Assembly (NCBI GenBank): GCA_964469165.1
Contig: CAYXXZ010000152.1
Coordinates: 1 to 5,412 of the forward strand
Direction of reading: 5' to 3'
Origin: CAYXXZ01 sp964469165
GTDB taxonomy: Bacteria; Pseudomonadota; Gammaproteobacteria; Pseudomonadales; Porticoccaceae
Length of the DNA: 5,412 bases
This document shows, in pieces, positions 1 through 5,412 of the stretch. Positions within the stretch are counted from its first letter, which is position 1, and the number at the start of each line of letters is the position of its first letter. Both the position numbers and the translations under genes were made by a program. Under the pieces are notes generated by a model. The model was not told the DNA's origin. It worked only from the letters and a program-made list of their open reading frames with translations, and ran no database searches.

Positions 1-12
1 CGTGAATCGCCC

Positions 13-1314
13 CTACAGTTCGGCGCCCACCGCTCCGAGAAGAGCACCCATGGCCTGGAACACCCGGTATTCGTTGTAAATCAGGTCATGCCTGGCGGCG
101 ATCAGGGTCTGCCGCGCGCCGACGCTCTCGTTCTCGGTGTTGAGAAGGTCTAGCAGGGTGCGGCGACCGAGGTCGTACTGATTGAAATAGGCAGACCGCG
201 TCGCGGAGGAGTCGCGCACGTGGGATTCGAGGCTGGGAATCTGCTCTTGCAGGGTTTCCAGGGCGATCCAGGCGAGACGTACCTCCTGTTCCACCTGGCG
301 GCGGGCGTTGTTGCGGATTTCCCGCGCCTTTTCAACGAGGTGCGCAAACTGCTGCTTGCGTGCGGCATCGGAGCCGCCGTTGTAGAGGTTGTAACGCATT
401 CTCAGCATAACTTGCAGATCGTCCACTTCCCCATCGACGCCGTCGATGTTGCGGTCGAGAGACTTTTCCACATCTACCGAAAGGTGCGGATAGAAGGGAT
501 TTTTGGTGCGCTCGTACTGGCGGCTCACCGCGTCCACATCGGCGGCGGCAACACGCATGATCGGGTGGCTCTCCACGGCGCGGGCCACGGCTTCTTCGAC
601 ACCGGCGGGCAGTTGACCGGCACGACCGGGCAGGGTCAGGGATTTTTCCGCCGGGAAGCGGCCCACCAGGCGCTGGAAGTCGATGCGCGCATCGACGAGG
701 TTCGCCTGGGCGTTGAAGAAATTGGTACGCGCCAGAGCCAGGCGGCCCGCGATCTGGTCGAAGTCGGCGCGGCTGCCGGTGCCGGAGTCGAAGCGCTGCT
801 TCATCTTGTCGTAAATGTCCTGGTGAAACGCCAGGGTATCGCGCGCCAGATCGAGGGTTTCCTCGCGCTTGAGCACATCCAGATAGGCCTGGATGGTGTC
901 GAGGGTCAGCTGCTCCGCCACCGCACTGACGCGGTGAATCGCACTTTGCTCACGGGCTTTCTGGTTCTGATAGTCATTCCAGGTATCGAAGCCGTCGAAC
1001 ACCATCTGGCGCACCGTCAGTGAAGCTTCGCTTCTCTCCATGTCGGTGCGGCTGCGCAGATTGCCGGCGGGATCATATTCCTGGTGGCCATAGCCGGCAT
1101 GCAGATCCACGTCGGGCAGAAAGCCGCCTTTGGCGCCGCGCACTTCGCGATTGCGAGCATCGGCCTCGCGCTATTCCAGCAGCAATTGCGGATTGCTGGC
1201 AAGGGTTTCGGAGATGGCTTCAGACAGCGGGATTGCGTGCGCGGCGGTGCTCGCCAAACCGGAAAATAGAACGCCACAGATCGCCTGCTTCAGAACGGAG
1301 TGCCGATTTTTCAT
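13..1314 (-). pseudogene. TolC/LapE-family T1SS outer-membrane channel, interrupted by one in-frame TAG
   Basis: This encodes a trimeric outer-membrane efflux duct that docks on the HlyD/ABC complex. The ATG at 1314-1312 is chosen because AAGGAA lies 9 nt upstream and the frame opens with a good Sec signal peptide (MKNRHSVLKQ, a hydrophobic core, then cleavage near AAHA, residues 1-27). The mature protein begins IPLSEAISETLASNPQLLLE, which is typical of the family. Codon 48 (1173-1171) is TAG. The same frame then continues without any shift for 385 residues. It contains both OEP repeats: RQMVFDGFDT (102-111) and MRYNLYNGGSD (306-316), each followed by long helices, and the family hallmark YDLGRRTLLDLLNTENE (380-396). 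The total of 433 codons is normal for the family, so only the stop is abnormal. Re-initiation at GTG 1143 would give a protein without a signal peptide. A sequencing error, a CAG-to-TAG mutation or suppression could each explain it. The gene's own terminator is also TAG (13-15), which argues against general amber recoding. The family call is very secure; whether the gene is dead is not. Confidence 0.9.
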
Positions 1315-1323
1315 GGGATTGTA

Positions 1324-1329
1324 TTCCTT
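1324..1329 (-). promoter_or_regulatory. Ribosome binding site of the TolC-like gene
   Basis: On the minus strand AAGGAA stands 9 nt before ATG 1314-1312. It decides the start: the frame stays open upstream to about 1515, but that extension is arginine-rich with no family resemblance and would bury the signal peptide. A self-complementary AAAATTTT lies a few bases further upstream and keeps the site in an AT-rich, probably unstructured context. Confidence 0.7.
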
Positions 1330-1365
1330 GTTCAAAATTTTTGGTTCGTGGTTCAGGTACGTCGC

Positions 1366-1383
1366 CGCAACGGTGCCGTTGCG
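1366..1383. repeat. Perfect 8-2-8 palindrome in the channel-gene leader
   Basis: CGCAACGGTGCCGTTGCG: two 8-base arms, exact reverse complements, around the dinucleotide TG. It ends about 50 nt before the channel ATG. It could be an operator for a dimeric regulator, or part of a leader hairpin (although a 2-nt loop is too tight without opening an inner pair). No run of T follows it on the minus strand, so it is not a normal intrinsic terminator. I do not recognise the binding protein. Confidence 0.5.
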
Positions 1384-1517
1384 AATCAAAGTACGTTTGG
1401 CACCGAAAATGGCGCGTAAACATCGCCACAGCGCTCGTAGAGCACTGCTAACGCGGCAATTTTTTGGAGGGAAACGAGACACAGGGAGGGTGCGAACAGC
1501 GAGGAAGAACTGCATTT

Positions 1518-1546
1518 GTCATACATGTTTTAAGGGCAGTGGCCAA
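1518..1546 (-). promoter_or_regulatory. Possible sigma-70 promoter for the channel gene
   Basis: On the minus strand there is TTGGCC as -35 (1546-1541), a 17-nt spacer and TATGAC as -10 (1523-1518). Each box matches 4 of 6 consensus bases. Transcription would start near 1511, giving a leader of roughly 195 nt before the channel ATG. The -35 box lies inside one arm of the palindrome at 1541-1558, as expected where a regulator blocks or assists polymerase. The boxes alone are weak, so this is a candidate only. Confidence 0.25.
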
Positions 1547-1558
1547 ATCAATTTGGCC
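1541..1558. repeat. Perfect 8-2-8 palindrome, operator-like
   Basis: GGCCAAATCAATTTGGCC: two exact 8-base arms around CA. With a two-base bulge the pairing can extend by four more pairs, GGCA (1535-1538) with TGCC (1559-1562). The symmetry, AT-rich centre and overlap with a possible -35 box fit a binding site for a dimeric transcription factor. It does not match an operator I can name. A hairpin in RNA is also possible, but there is no terminator-like T run. Confidence 0.5.
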
Positions 1559-1559
1559 T

Positions 1560-1655
1560 GCCTCCTTGCTATCGAGCCGGAAAATGCCCGGCGTGCACCA
1601 TACAACCACTCTTACCGGTCACATCATGGTACTCGTCTACCCGTGGCCTCCTTGC
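1560..1655. repeat. Pair of 10-bp direct repeats
   Basis: GCCTCCTTGC occurs at 1560-1569 and again at 1646-1655, 86 nt apart. On the minus strand each copy contains AAGGAGG, a full Shine-Dalgarno sequence, yet no convincing gene follows either copy. The first copy borders the palindrome at 1541-1558. It may be chance, a pair of protein-binding sites, or the trace of small leader reading frames. Confidence 0.3.
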
Positions 1656-1687
1656 CTGTCTCACATGCACTACAAATCAGTGATGAC

Positions 1688-1756
1688 GCCTTATTCTGAC
1701 CAATCCCGAAAAACGGCTTGACTGGAGATAAAGAACTCCGCCAAGCAGAATAAGGC
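1688..1756. repeat. 11-bp inverted repeat enclosing a nested hairpin
   Basis: GCCTTATTCTG (1688-1698) and CAGAATAAGGC (1746-1756) are exact reverse complements 47 nt apart. Inside, GCTTG (1716-1720) can pair with CAAGC (1742-1746, sharing one base with the outer arm), and GGAG (1724-1727) with CTCC (1736-1739), closing an 8-nt loop. The result is a long branched-free stem with a one-sided bulge. It could be a structured RNA element in a leader, or the ends of a small degraded mobile element. The arms lack the AAC/GTT core of integron attC sites, and no T run marks a terminator. Confidence 0.45.
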
Positions 1757-1762
1757 AGCCAC

Positions 1763-1790
1763 ATAATAACAATAAATTTCTAATAAACAA
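1763..1790 (-). promoter_or_regulatory. AT-rich tract with a promoter-like sequence
   Basis: The stretch 1761-1803 has only 8 G or C in 43 bases, far below the neighbouring genes. On the minus strand it includes TTGTTT (1790-1785), a 16-nt spacer and TATTAT (1768-1763), the second being 5 of 6 to the -10 consensus while the first is only 3 of 6. It faces the channel gene but lies about 450 nt upstream. If used, the transcript would contain the inverted repeat at 1688-1756 near its 5' end. It could equally be an AT-rich spacer with no promoter. Confidence 0.25.
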
Positions 1791-1912
1791 CACTCTAAAT
1801 TAGCATTCGCCACGAAATTGTGCCGAGCAGCATTCCATTTACGAAGAAAAGAATGCCTGCCGCATAAAAAGAAGCAAAGAAAGACAAAAAGGCGGAATCG
1901 ACGGCCAGAAAA

Positions 1913-1963
1913 GCTCTACCCACCCTACGGGAACGGGTTGTGGACGGGATCGACAACCCAACC
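1913..1963. repeat. Dispersed-repeat-like segment at the gap edge
   Basis: The segment contains CTCTACCCACCCTACGG (minus strand CCGTAGGGTGGGTAGAG), followed by a small hairpin with exact 7-bp arms, GGGTTGT (1935-1941) and ACAACCC (1953-1959), and it runs straight into the N run. From memory, GTAGGGTGGGT-type sequences paired with ACCCA-rich arms are common short interspersed palindromic elements in gammaproteobacterial and cyanobacterial genomes. A multi-copy element would also explain why assembly stopped here. The copy number cannot be seen from one window. Confidence 0.35.
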
Positions 1964-2063
1964 NNNNNNNNNNNNNNNNNNNNNNNNNNNNNNNNNNNNN
2001 NNNNNNNNNNNNNNNNNNNNNNNNNNNNNNNNNNNNNNNNNNNNNNNNNNNNNNNNNNNNNNN
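1964..2063. other. Assembly gap (100 N)
   Basis: Exactly 100 unknown bases, the usual placeholder for a gap of unknown length, so the true distance is not known. On the right it cuts the fusion-protein gene just after its conserved IIPGM. On the left it abuts a repeat-like segment. Homologues have about 32 more residues and a stop after this point, so if the gene is intact the missing DNA includes at least about 100 bases of coding sequence. Confidence 0.95.
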
Positions 2064-3335
2064 CATGCCGGGAATGATGGGCAGCGGCTCTTCGCCCTTG
2101 CCGAGGTGGCTGCTGTCCGTCACCAGGCGCACCTGGTAGTAGCTCACACCTTCTTCATCGACCATGGTATCGGGGCTGATGTGCACGACTTTGGCGGGCA
2201 GTCCGCCGTGGATGGAGAAATCGTAGGCGGTGAACTTGACGGTCGCCATCTGGCCGGGATGGATGAAGGCGATGTCTACCGGCGATATTTTTGCGTCCAG
2301 CACCAGCGAATCGTCGATGGGCACGATTTCCACCAGATCCATGCCCGGCTGAATGACGCCGCCCAGCGTCTTCACCTTGATCTGCTTCACCGTGCCGCGC
2401 ACGGGGGAGCGCACAATCGTGCGCTGAACCCGGTCGGCATAGGCCTGATTGCTCTCCTGCAAGCGGCCCAGCTCGGAGGTGACGTCGTTGAGATCGCGGC
2501 GCGCTTCACTGGTAAAGGTCTGCACCAGGGTGTCGGCATTTTGCTGTGCTTCCAGGTGTTCTGATTCCAGTTGCGGCACCGCGAGCTTGGCACGCTCGAG
2601 CTCACCGCGCAGGTCGTTGACCTGACGTTCGAGGCGCAACAGCTCCACCGGCGAAATTGCGCCGGAATCGACCATCGGACGGGTGATGTCCAGTTCTTTC
2701 TTCAGCAGCTGAAAGCTGCTCGCCACACTGTCACGGTTGACGATCGCCGCGGACAGCTCCTGGAATTTCTGGTCGACCCTCTGCTGCAATGCGGCGCTGC
2801 GCAGTTCGAATTCGAGGCGGCGCGACACGAACAGCTGGCGCTCCTGTTCCGCGATGACGGCATCGAGCTCCACGCCCAGTTGCGCCAGAACATCGTCGAA
2901 TTCCACCCCCGTGGACTCGGCTTGCAAACGCGCAGCCTTGGCCTGGAGCTGGCTGATTTGCAGGCTCTGCTCGCGATGGCTCGACGACAGCAGCGTGTCG
3001 TCGATATGCAGGACGGGCTGATCCTTGTTGACCAGATCGCCCTCCTCCACCAGCAGTTTGGCGAGAATGCCGCCCTCGAGATTCTGCACCACCTGAACAT
3101 TGGACGACGGCACCACCTTGCCCTGGCCCCGGGTGATTTCGTCCACCTTGGCGATACTGGCCCACAGCACCATGATCACCACGAACAGGCACACCACCCA
3201 CAACATGATGCGGCTGAGTCCTGGCAGCTGCTGCAACATGGCCTCGGATGAGTAGGACATGTATTTGAGTTCAGTAGGGTCCGTGTGGGTAAAGTGATCG
3301 CGCAACCTGCGCATGACATTATCGTTGGCGCGCAT
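2064..3335 (-). CDS. HlyD/LapC-family T1SS membrane fusion protein, 3' end lost in gap
   Basis: This periplasmic adaptor joins the ABC exporter to the outer-membrane channel. The visible 424 residues show a short cytoplasmic N terminus, one membrane helix (about 43-61, LWVVCLFVVIMVLWAS), then IAKVDEITRGQGKVVPSS and VQNLEGGI (83-90), the family signature leading into the first half of the lipoyl-like domain. A Gln/Glu-rich coiled-coil hairpin follows (about 115-300), then VRSPVRGTVKQI (308-319) closing the lipoyl-like fold, and a beta-barrel domain ending at IIPGM. About 32 residues, normally a 'TG..TVL.YLL.P' type tail, should follow inside the N run. The frame beyond the gap (to 1839) does not resemble that tail. 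The start at 3335 is chosen because AGGGGGG lies 9 nt upstream and it comes one base after the exporter stop (TGAGATG), implying translational coupling. An in-frame GTG at 3359 or ATG at 3314 are less likely alternatives. Confidence 0.93.
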
Positions 3336-3336
3336 C

Positions 3337-5412
3337 TCAGACAGCCCCCCTGACCGCACCGCTTCGCAGCGCCTCGAGCACCTCGGATTTTGCGCCGTCG
3401 GCGATTACCTGACCCCGGTCCATCACGATGAGGCGATCCACCAGTTCGAGCATCGACATCTTGTGAGTGATCAACAACAGGGTCTTGTCGCTGGCGAACC
3501 CCTGCAGCTGTTGTCTGACACGGGCTTCCGAACCCTGGTCCATGGCAGAAGTGGGCTCGTCCAGTATCAGGATGGGCGGTTCCCGCAGAAACGCGCGCGC
3601 CAGCGACACCGCCTGGCGTTGCCCGCCCGACAGGGTGTCGCCGCGCTCGCCCACCGGCATGTTGAAGCCCAGGGGATGCTCGTTGACCATATCCATGATG
3701 CCCGCTTGCTGGGCACTGGCGATCAAGGCCTCGTCACTGACGCCGTCAAGCCCCAGGGTGATGTTGTCGCGCAGTGTGCCCTGAAACAGCATGACATCCT
3801 GCGCCACATAGCCCACCTTGGCGCGCAGGTCCGCCGGATCCAGTTGTTGCAGGTCGATGCCATCGAGCAGAATCGTGCCCTGCTGAGGGTCATACAGGCG
3901 CAGCATGAGGCGCGCCAGGGTGGACTTCCCCGAACCGAGGCGGCCGATGATGCCGACCTTCTCACCCGCGCGGATGGCGAAACTCACGCCATCGAGAACG
4001 GCGGGGCTCTGCTCGCCATAGGTAAAGGCGACCTGCTTGATGTCGATGTCGCCCTTGAAATCCAGCTTGTGCAGGTAGCGCTTGCCCTGCTCCCGCTCGG
4101 AGGGAAAATTCATGATTTCGGTGAGCGAGTTCAACGATACCTGGGCGTGGTCGTAGTTGGTGATGAGCGACGCCACCTGCCCCAGCGGCGCCATGACTCT
4201 GCCATGCAGCATGACACAGGCGATCAATCCGCCCATGGTGAGCGCCTGGTCGCCGATCATGTAGGCGCCCCACACCACCATCAGCACCATGGTGATCTGC
4301 TGCAGCCATTGCACGCCATAAAGCGTCGAGTTGGAAATGCGCCGCCCCTGAAGCCCCCATTGCGCCGTGTAACCCACCGCTTGTTCCCAGTCGCGCTGGG
4401 TGCGACCTTCAGCACCGAGAAACTTGATGGTCTCCAGCGCCATCACGCTTTCCACCAGGGTGGCATTTTTCTTGGTGGCGGCGGCCATGATCTTTTCCGT
4501 GATCGGGCGCAACCGGCGCTGCGCCCTGAATCCCAGGAATACCGCCACGGGAATCGCCAGGATCGGCACCGCCACCAGCCATCCGGCCAGCCAGCCGATC
4601 AGCACCAGAAAAATCACCATGAACGGCAGGTCGACGATGGTCAGAATACAGCTCGACGTAATGAACCCGCGGATGGACTCGAAATCCTGGAGGCGGTTGG
4701 TGAAAGCACCCACCGAACCGGGGCGGAATTGCATTTTCAGGCCCATGACTTTTTCGAACAGCATGGACGACAGAATCACATCCGAACGCTTGGCCGCCAT
4801 CTCGACAAAATAGCTGCGCAAGGTCTTGAGCACCATATCGAACAGGTACACGATGAGCACGCCGATGGCCAGCGCCCACAGGGTTTCCACCGCATTGTTG
4901 GGAACCACCCGATCGTAGACGTTCATCACGAACAGGGGTTGGGCCAAGGCGAACAGATTGATGAAGAACGATGCGATCAGCACGTCCCTATAGATAGGCA
5001 TCGAGCTTTTGATCACGCCCCAGAACCAGTGCTGACCGCCCTCACGGGGAAGGCCCGCAGCGCGGCGGTCGAACTGCTGCATGGGACGCAGGTAATAGAC
5101 CTCGCCGCTGAGCCGTTTTTGCAGGACGTCGATATCCAGCTGGCGACTCAGTCTGTCGACGGGCGACATCAGCACCGCAAAGCCCAATGCCGGATCGATA
5201 TCGGTGAGCACACCGTAGCCGCCGTCACGAAAACAGATGATGGCGGGCAACACGTCGCGTGGGATATCCGCCAACGGGCGCTGCACCAGGCGCGCAGCCA
5301 GGCCGGCGCGGTTGGCGGCACGCAGGAAAAGCGCTGGCGTCAGTGCCCCACCTTCCAGGGGCAGCCCCGCCACGATGGCGGGCTCGGAGGCGGGGCAGCC
5401 CTCCAGTTCGGC
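3337..5412 (-). CDS. LssB/LapB-type T1SS ABC transporter (permease/ATPase), N terminus outside window
   Basis: This inner-membrane exporter drives one-step secretion of a protein substrate with ATP. The frame is open to the window edge: 691 residues are visible and perhaps 25-30 are missing, against a usual length near 720. An N-terminal C39-like domain (about 1-115; GLPLEGGALTPALFLRAANR at 16-35) is followed by six membrane helices (about 144-163, 178-197, 255-272, 275-295, 372-387, 391-411). The nucleotide-binding domain is complete: Walker A GRLGSGKST (490-498), Q-loop Gln 538, signature LSGGQ (594-598), Walker B ILILDEPTS (from 614) and the H-loop His in LLLITHKMS (650). In true C39 peptidases a catalytic His begins a motif like HFVVL; here the matching stretch reads GGYGVLTDIDPA, so the domain probably binds substrate without cutting it, as in RTX and LapA exporters. 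The fusion-protein gene follows after one base. The substrate is not encoded here. Confidence 0.95.
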   Translation of the reverse strand, partial: AELEGCPASEPAIVAGLPLEGGALTPALFLRAANRAGLAARLVQRPLADIPRDVLPAIICFRDGGYGVLTDIDPALGFAVLMSPVDRLSRQLDIDVLQKRLSGEVYYLRPMQQFDRRAAGLPREGGQHWFWGVIKSSMPIYRDVLIASFFINLFALAQPLFVMNVYDRVVPNNAVETLWALAIGVLIVYLFDMVLKTLRSYFVEMAAKRSDVILSSMLFEKVMGLKMQFRPGSVGAFTNRLQDFESIRGFITSSCILTIVDLPFMVIFLVLIGWLAGWLVAVPILAIPVAVFLGFRAQRRLRPITEKIMAAATKKNATLVESVMALETIKFLGAEGRTQRDWEQAVGYTAQWGLQGRRISNSTLYGVQWLQQITMVLMVVWGAYMIGDQALTMGGLIACVMLHGRVMAPLGQVASLITNYDHAQVSLNSLTEIMNFPSEREQGKRYLHKLDFKGDIDIKQVAFTYGEQSPAVLDGVSFAIRAGEKVGIIGRLGSGKSTLARLMLRLYDPQQGTILLDGIDLQQLDPADLRAKVGYVAQDVMLFQGTLRDNITLGLDGVSDEALIASAQQAGIMDMVNEHPLGFNMPVGERGDTLSGGQRQAVSLARAFLREPPILILDEPTSAMDQGSEARVRQQLQGFASDKTLLLITHKMSMLELVDRLIVMDRGQVIADGAKSEVLEALRSGAVRGAV
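3345..3351 (-). promoter_or_regulatory. Ribosome binding site of the fusion-protein gene
   Basis: AGGGGGG on the minus strand, 9 nt before ATG 3335-3333, lies inside the last codons of the ABC gene. It is not a standard AGGAGG but is the only purine block at the right distance. With the one-base gap between the two genes, it suggests ribosomes pass from one to the next. Confidence 0.45.

Larger units (their letters stand above)
1315..1963. other. Non-coding spacer between the fusion-protein and channel genes
   Basis: About 650 bp, plus the unknown gap, with no frame that looks like a protein. The open frames present are short, arginine-rich or low-complexity, and lack a ribosome binding site. 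It is clearly richer in A+T than the flanking genes, above all at 1761-1803. It holds two 8-2-8 palindromes, one long inverted repeat, a 10-bp direct repeat, two promoter-like sequences facing the channel gene, a purine-rich stretch (about 1850-1895) and a repeat-like segment at the gap edge. T1SS genes are often packed tightly, so a spacer of this size suggests that the channel gene has its own promoter, or that DNA was inserted here. That is inference. Confidence 0.6.

Noticed and set aside
220..1023. 267-residue open frame on the plus strand
   Set aside because: It is the antisense of the TolC-like gene, whose family motifs are clear on the minus strand; the plus-strand product matches nothing I know.
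1386..1526. 46-residue minus-strand frame from ATG 1526
   Set aside because: No ribosome binding site, no recognisable motif, and it runs through the 1366-1388 region without homology; probably chance.
1520..1569. Possible 10-codon leader peptide from a TTG 9 nt after AAGGAGG on the minus strand
   Set aside because: Spacing is acceptable, but a TTG start and ten unremarkable codons (MIWPLPLKHV) are too little to call a gene.
1576..1592. Hairpin GCCGG/CCGGC with a 7-nt loop
   Set aside because: Five pairs without a T run or conserved context; expected by chance in GC-rich DNA.
1130..1699. 189-residue plus-strand frame reaching across the spacer
   Set aside because: It overlaps the start of the TolC-like gene in antisense, has mixed, arginine-rich composition and no recognisable domain.
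1688..1756. Integron attC site
   Set aside because: The arms lack the AAC...GTT core sites that define attC, and there is no integrase or cassette nearby.
1624..1764. 46-residue minus-strand frame from ATG 1764
   Set aside because: No ribosome binding site; the start overlaps the AT-rich promoter-like tract and the frame reads through the inverted repeat.
1853..1865. Small hairpin (ATGC/GCAT) followed by T-rich sequence on the minus strand, possible terminator of the ABC-fusion operon
   Set aside because: Only four base pairs and an interrupted T run; too weak to call a terminator.
1839..1963. Continuation of the fusion-protein frame beyond the gap
   Set aside because: The frame across 100 placeholder N has no meaning, and the residues left of the gap do not resemble an HlyD C terminus.
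2571..3251. 226-residue open frame on the plus strand, His- and Gln-rich
   Set aside because: Antisense shadow of the HlyD-like coiled coil; its composition follows from the codons of the real gene.

Overview
The window carries three genes on the minus strand that together encode a type I secretion system (T1SS). In transcription order they are an LssB/LapB-type ABC transporter (cut by the right edge of the window), an HlyD/LapC-type membrane fusion protein (its last residues lost in a run of 100 N), and a TolC/LapE-type outer-membrane channel whose frame is interrupted by one in-frame TAG codon. Protein families, GC-rich coding DNA and gene order suggest a proteobacterium, most likely a gammaproteobacterium. 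Nothing here fixes the genus. The run of exactly 100 N suggests a draft or metagenome scaffold.

Layout from right to left, following transcription. Positions 5412-3337 hold the ABC exporter: a degenerate C39-like N-terminal domain, a six-helix membrane domain and a complete nucleotide-binding domain. One base after its stop, the fusion protein starts at 3335 and runs to the gap edge at 2064. Positions 1964-2063 are N, and from 1963 to 1315 there is about 650 bp of DNA with no convincing gene. That stretch has a purine-rich part, a very AT-rich tract, an 11-bp inverted repeat with a nested hairpin, two perfect 8-2-8 palindromes and promoter-like sequences facing the channel gene. The channel gene occupies 1314-13.

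Known T1SS biology says the ABC protein and the fusion protein form the inner-membrane and periplasmic part, and the TolC-like protein is the outer-membrane duct. Exporters of this subtype usually secrete large RTX or LapA-like adhesins with a C-terminal signal. No substrate gene, LapG-like protease or LapD-like receptor lies in the window, so the substrate is unknown.

The points most worth a second look are the amber codon at 1171-1173, the assembly gap inside the end of the fusion-protein gene beside what looks like a dispersed repeat, and the palindrome-rich spacer that separates the channel gene from the other two. I do not see evidence of a new kind of system. The genes are of ordinary T1SS type, and the novelty candidates are regulatory or structural.
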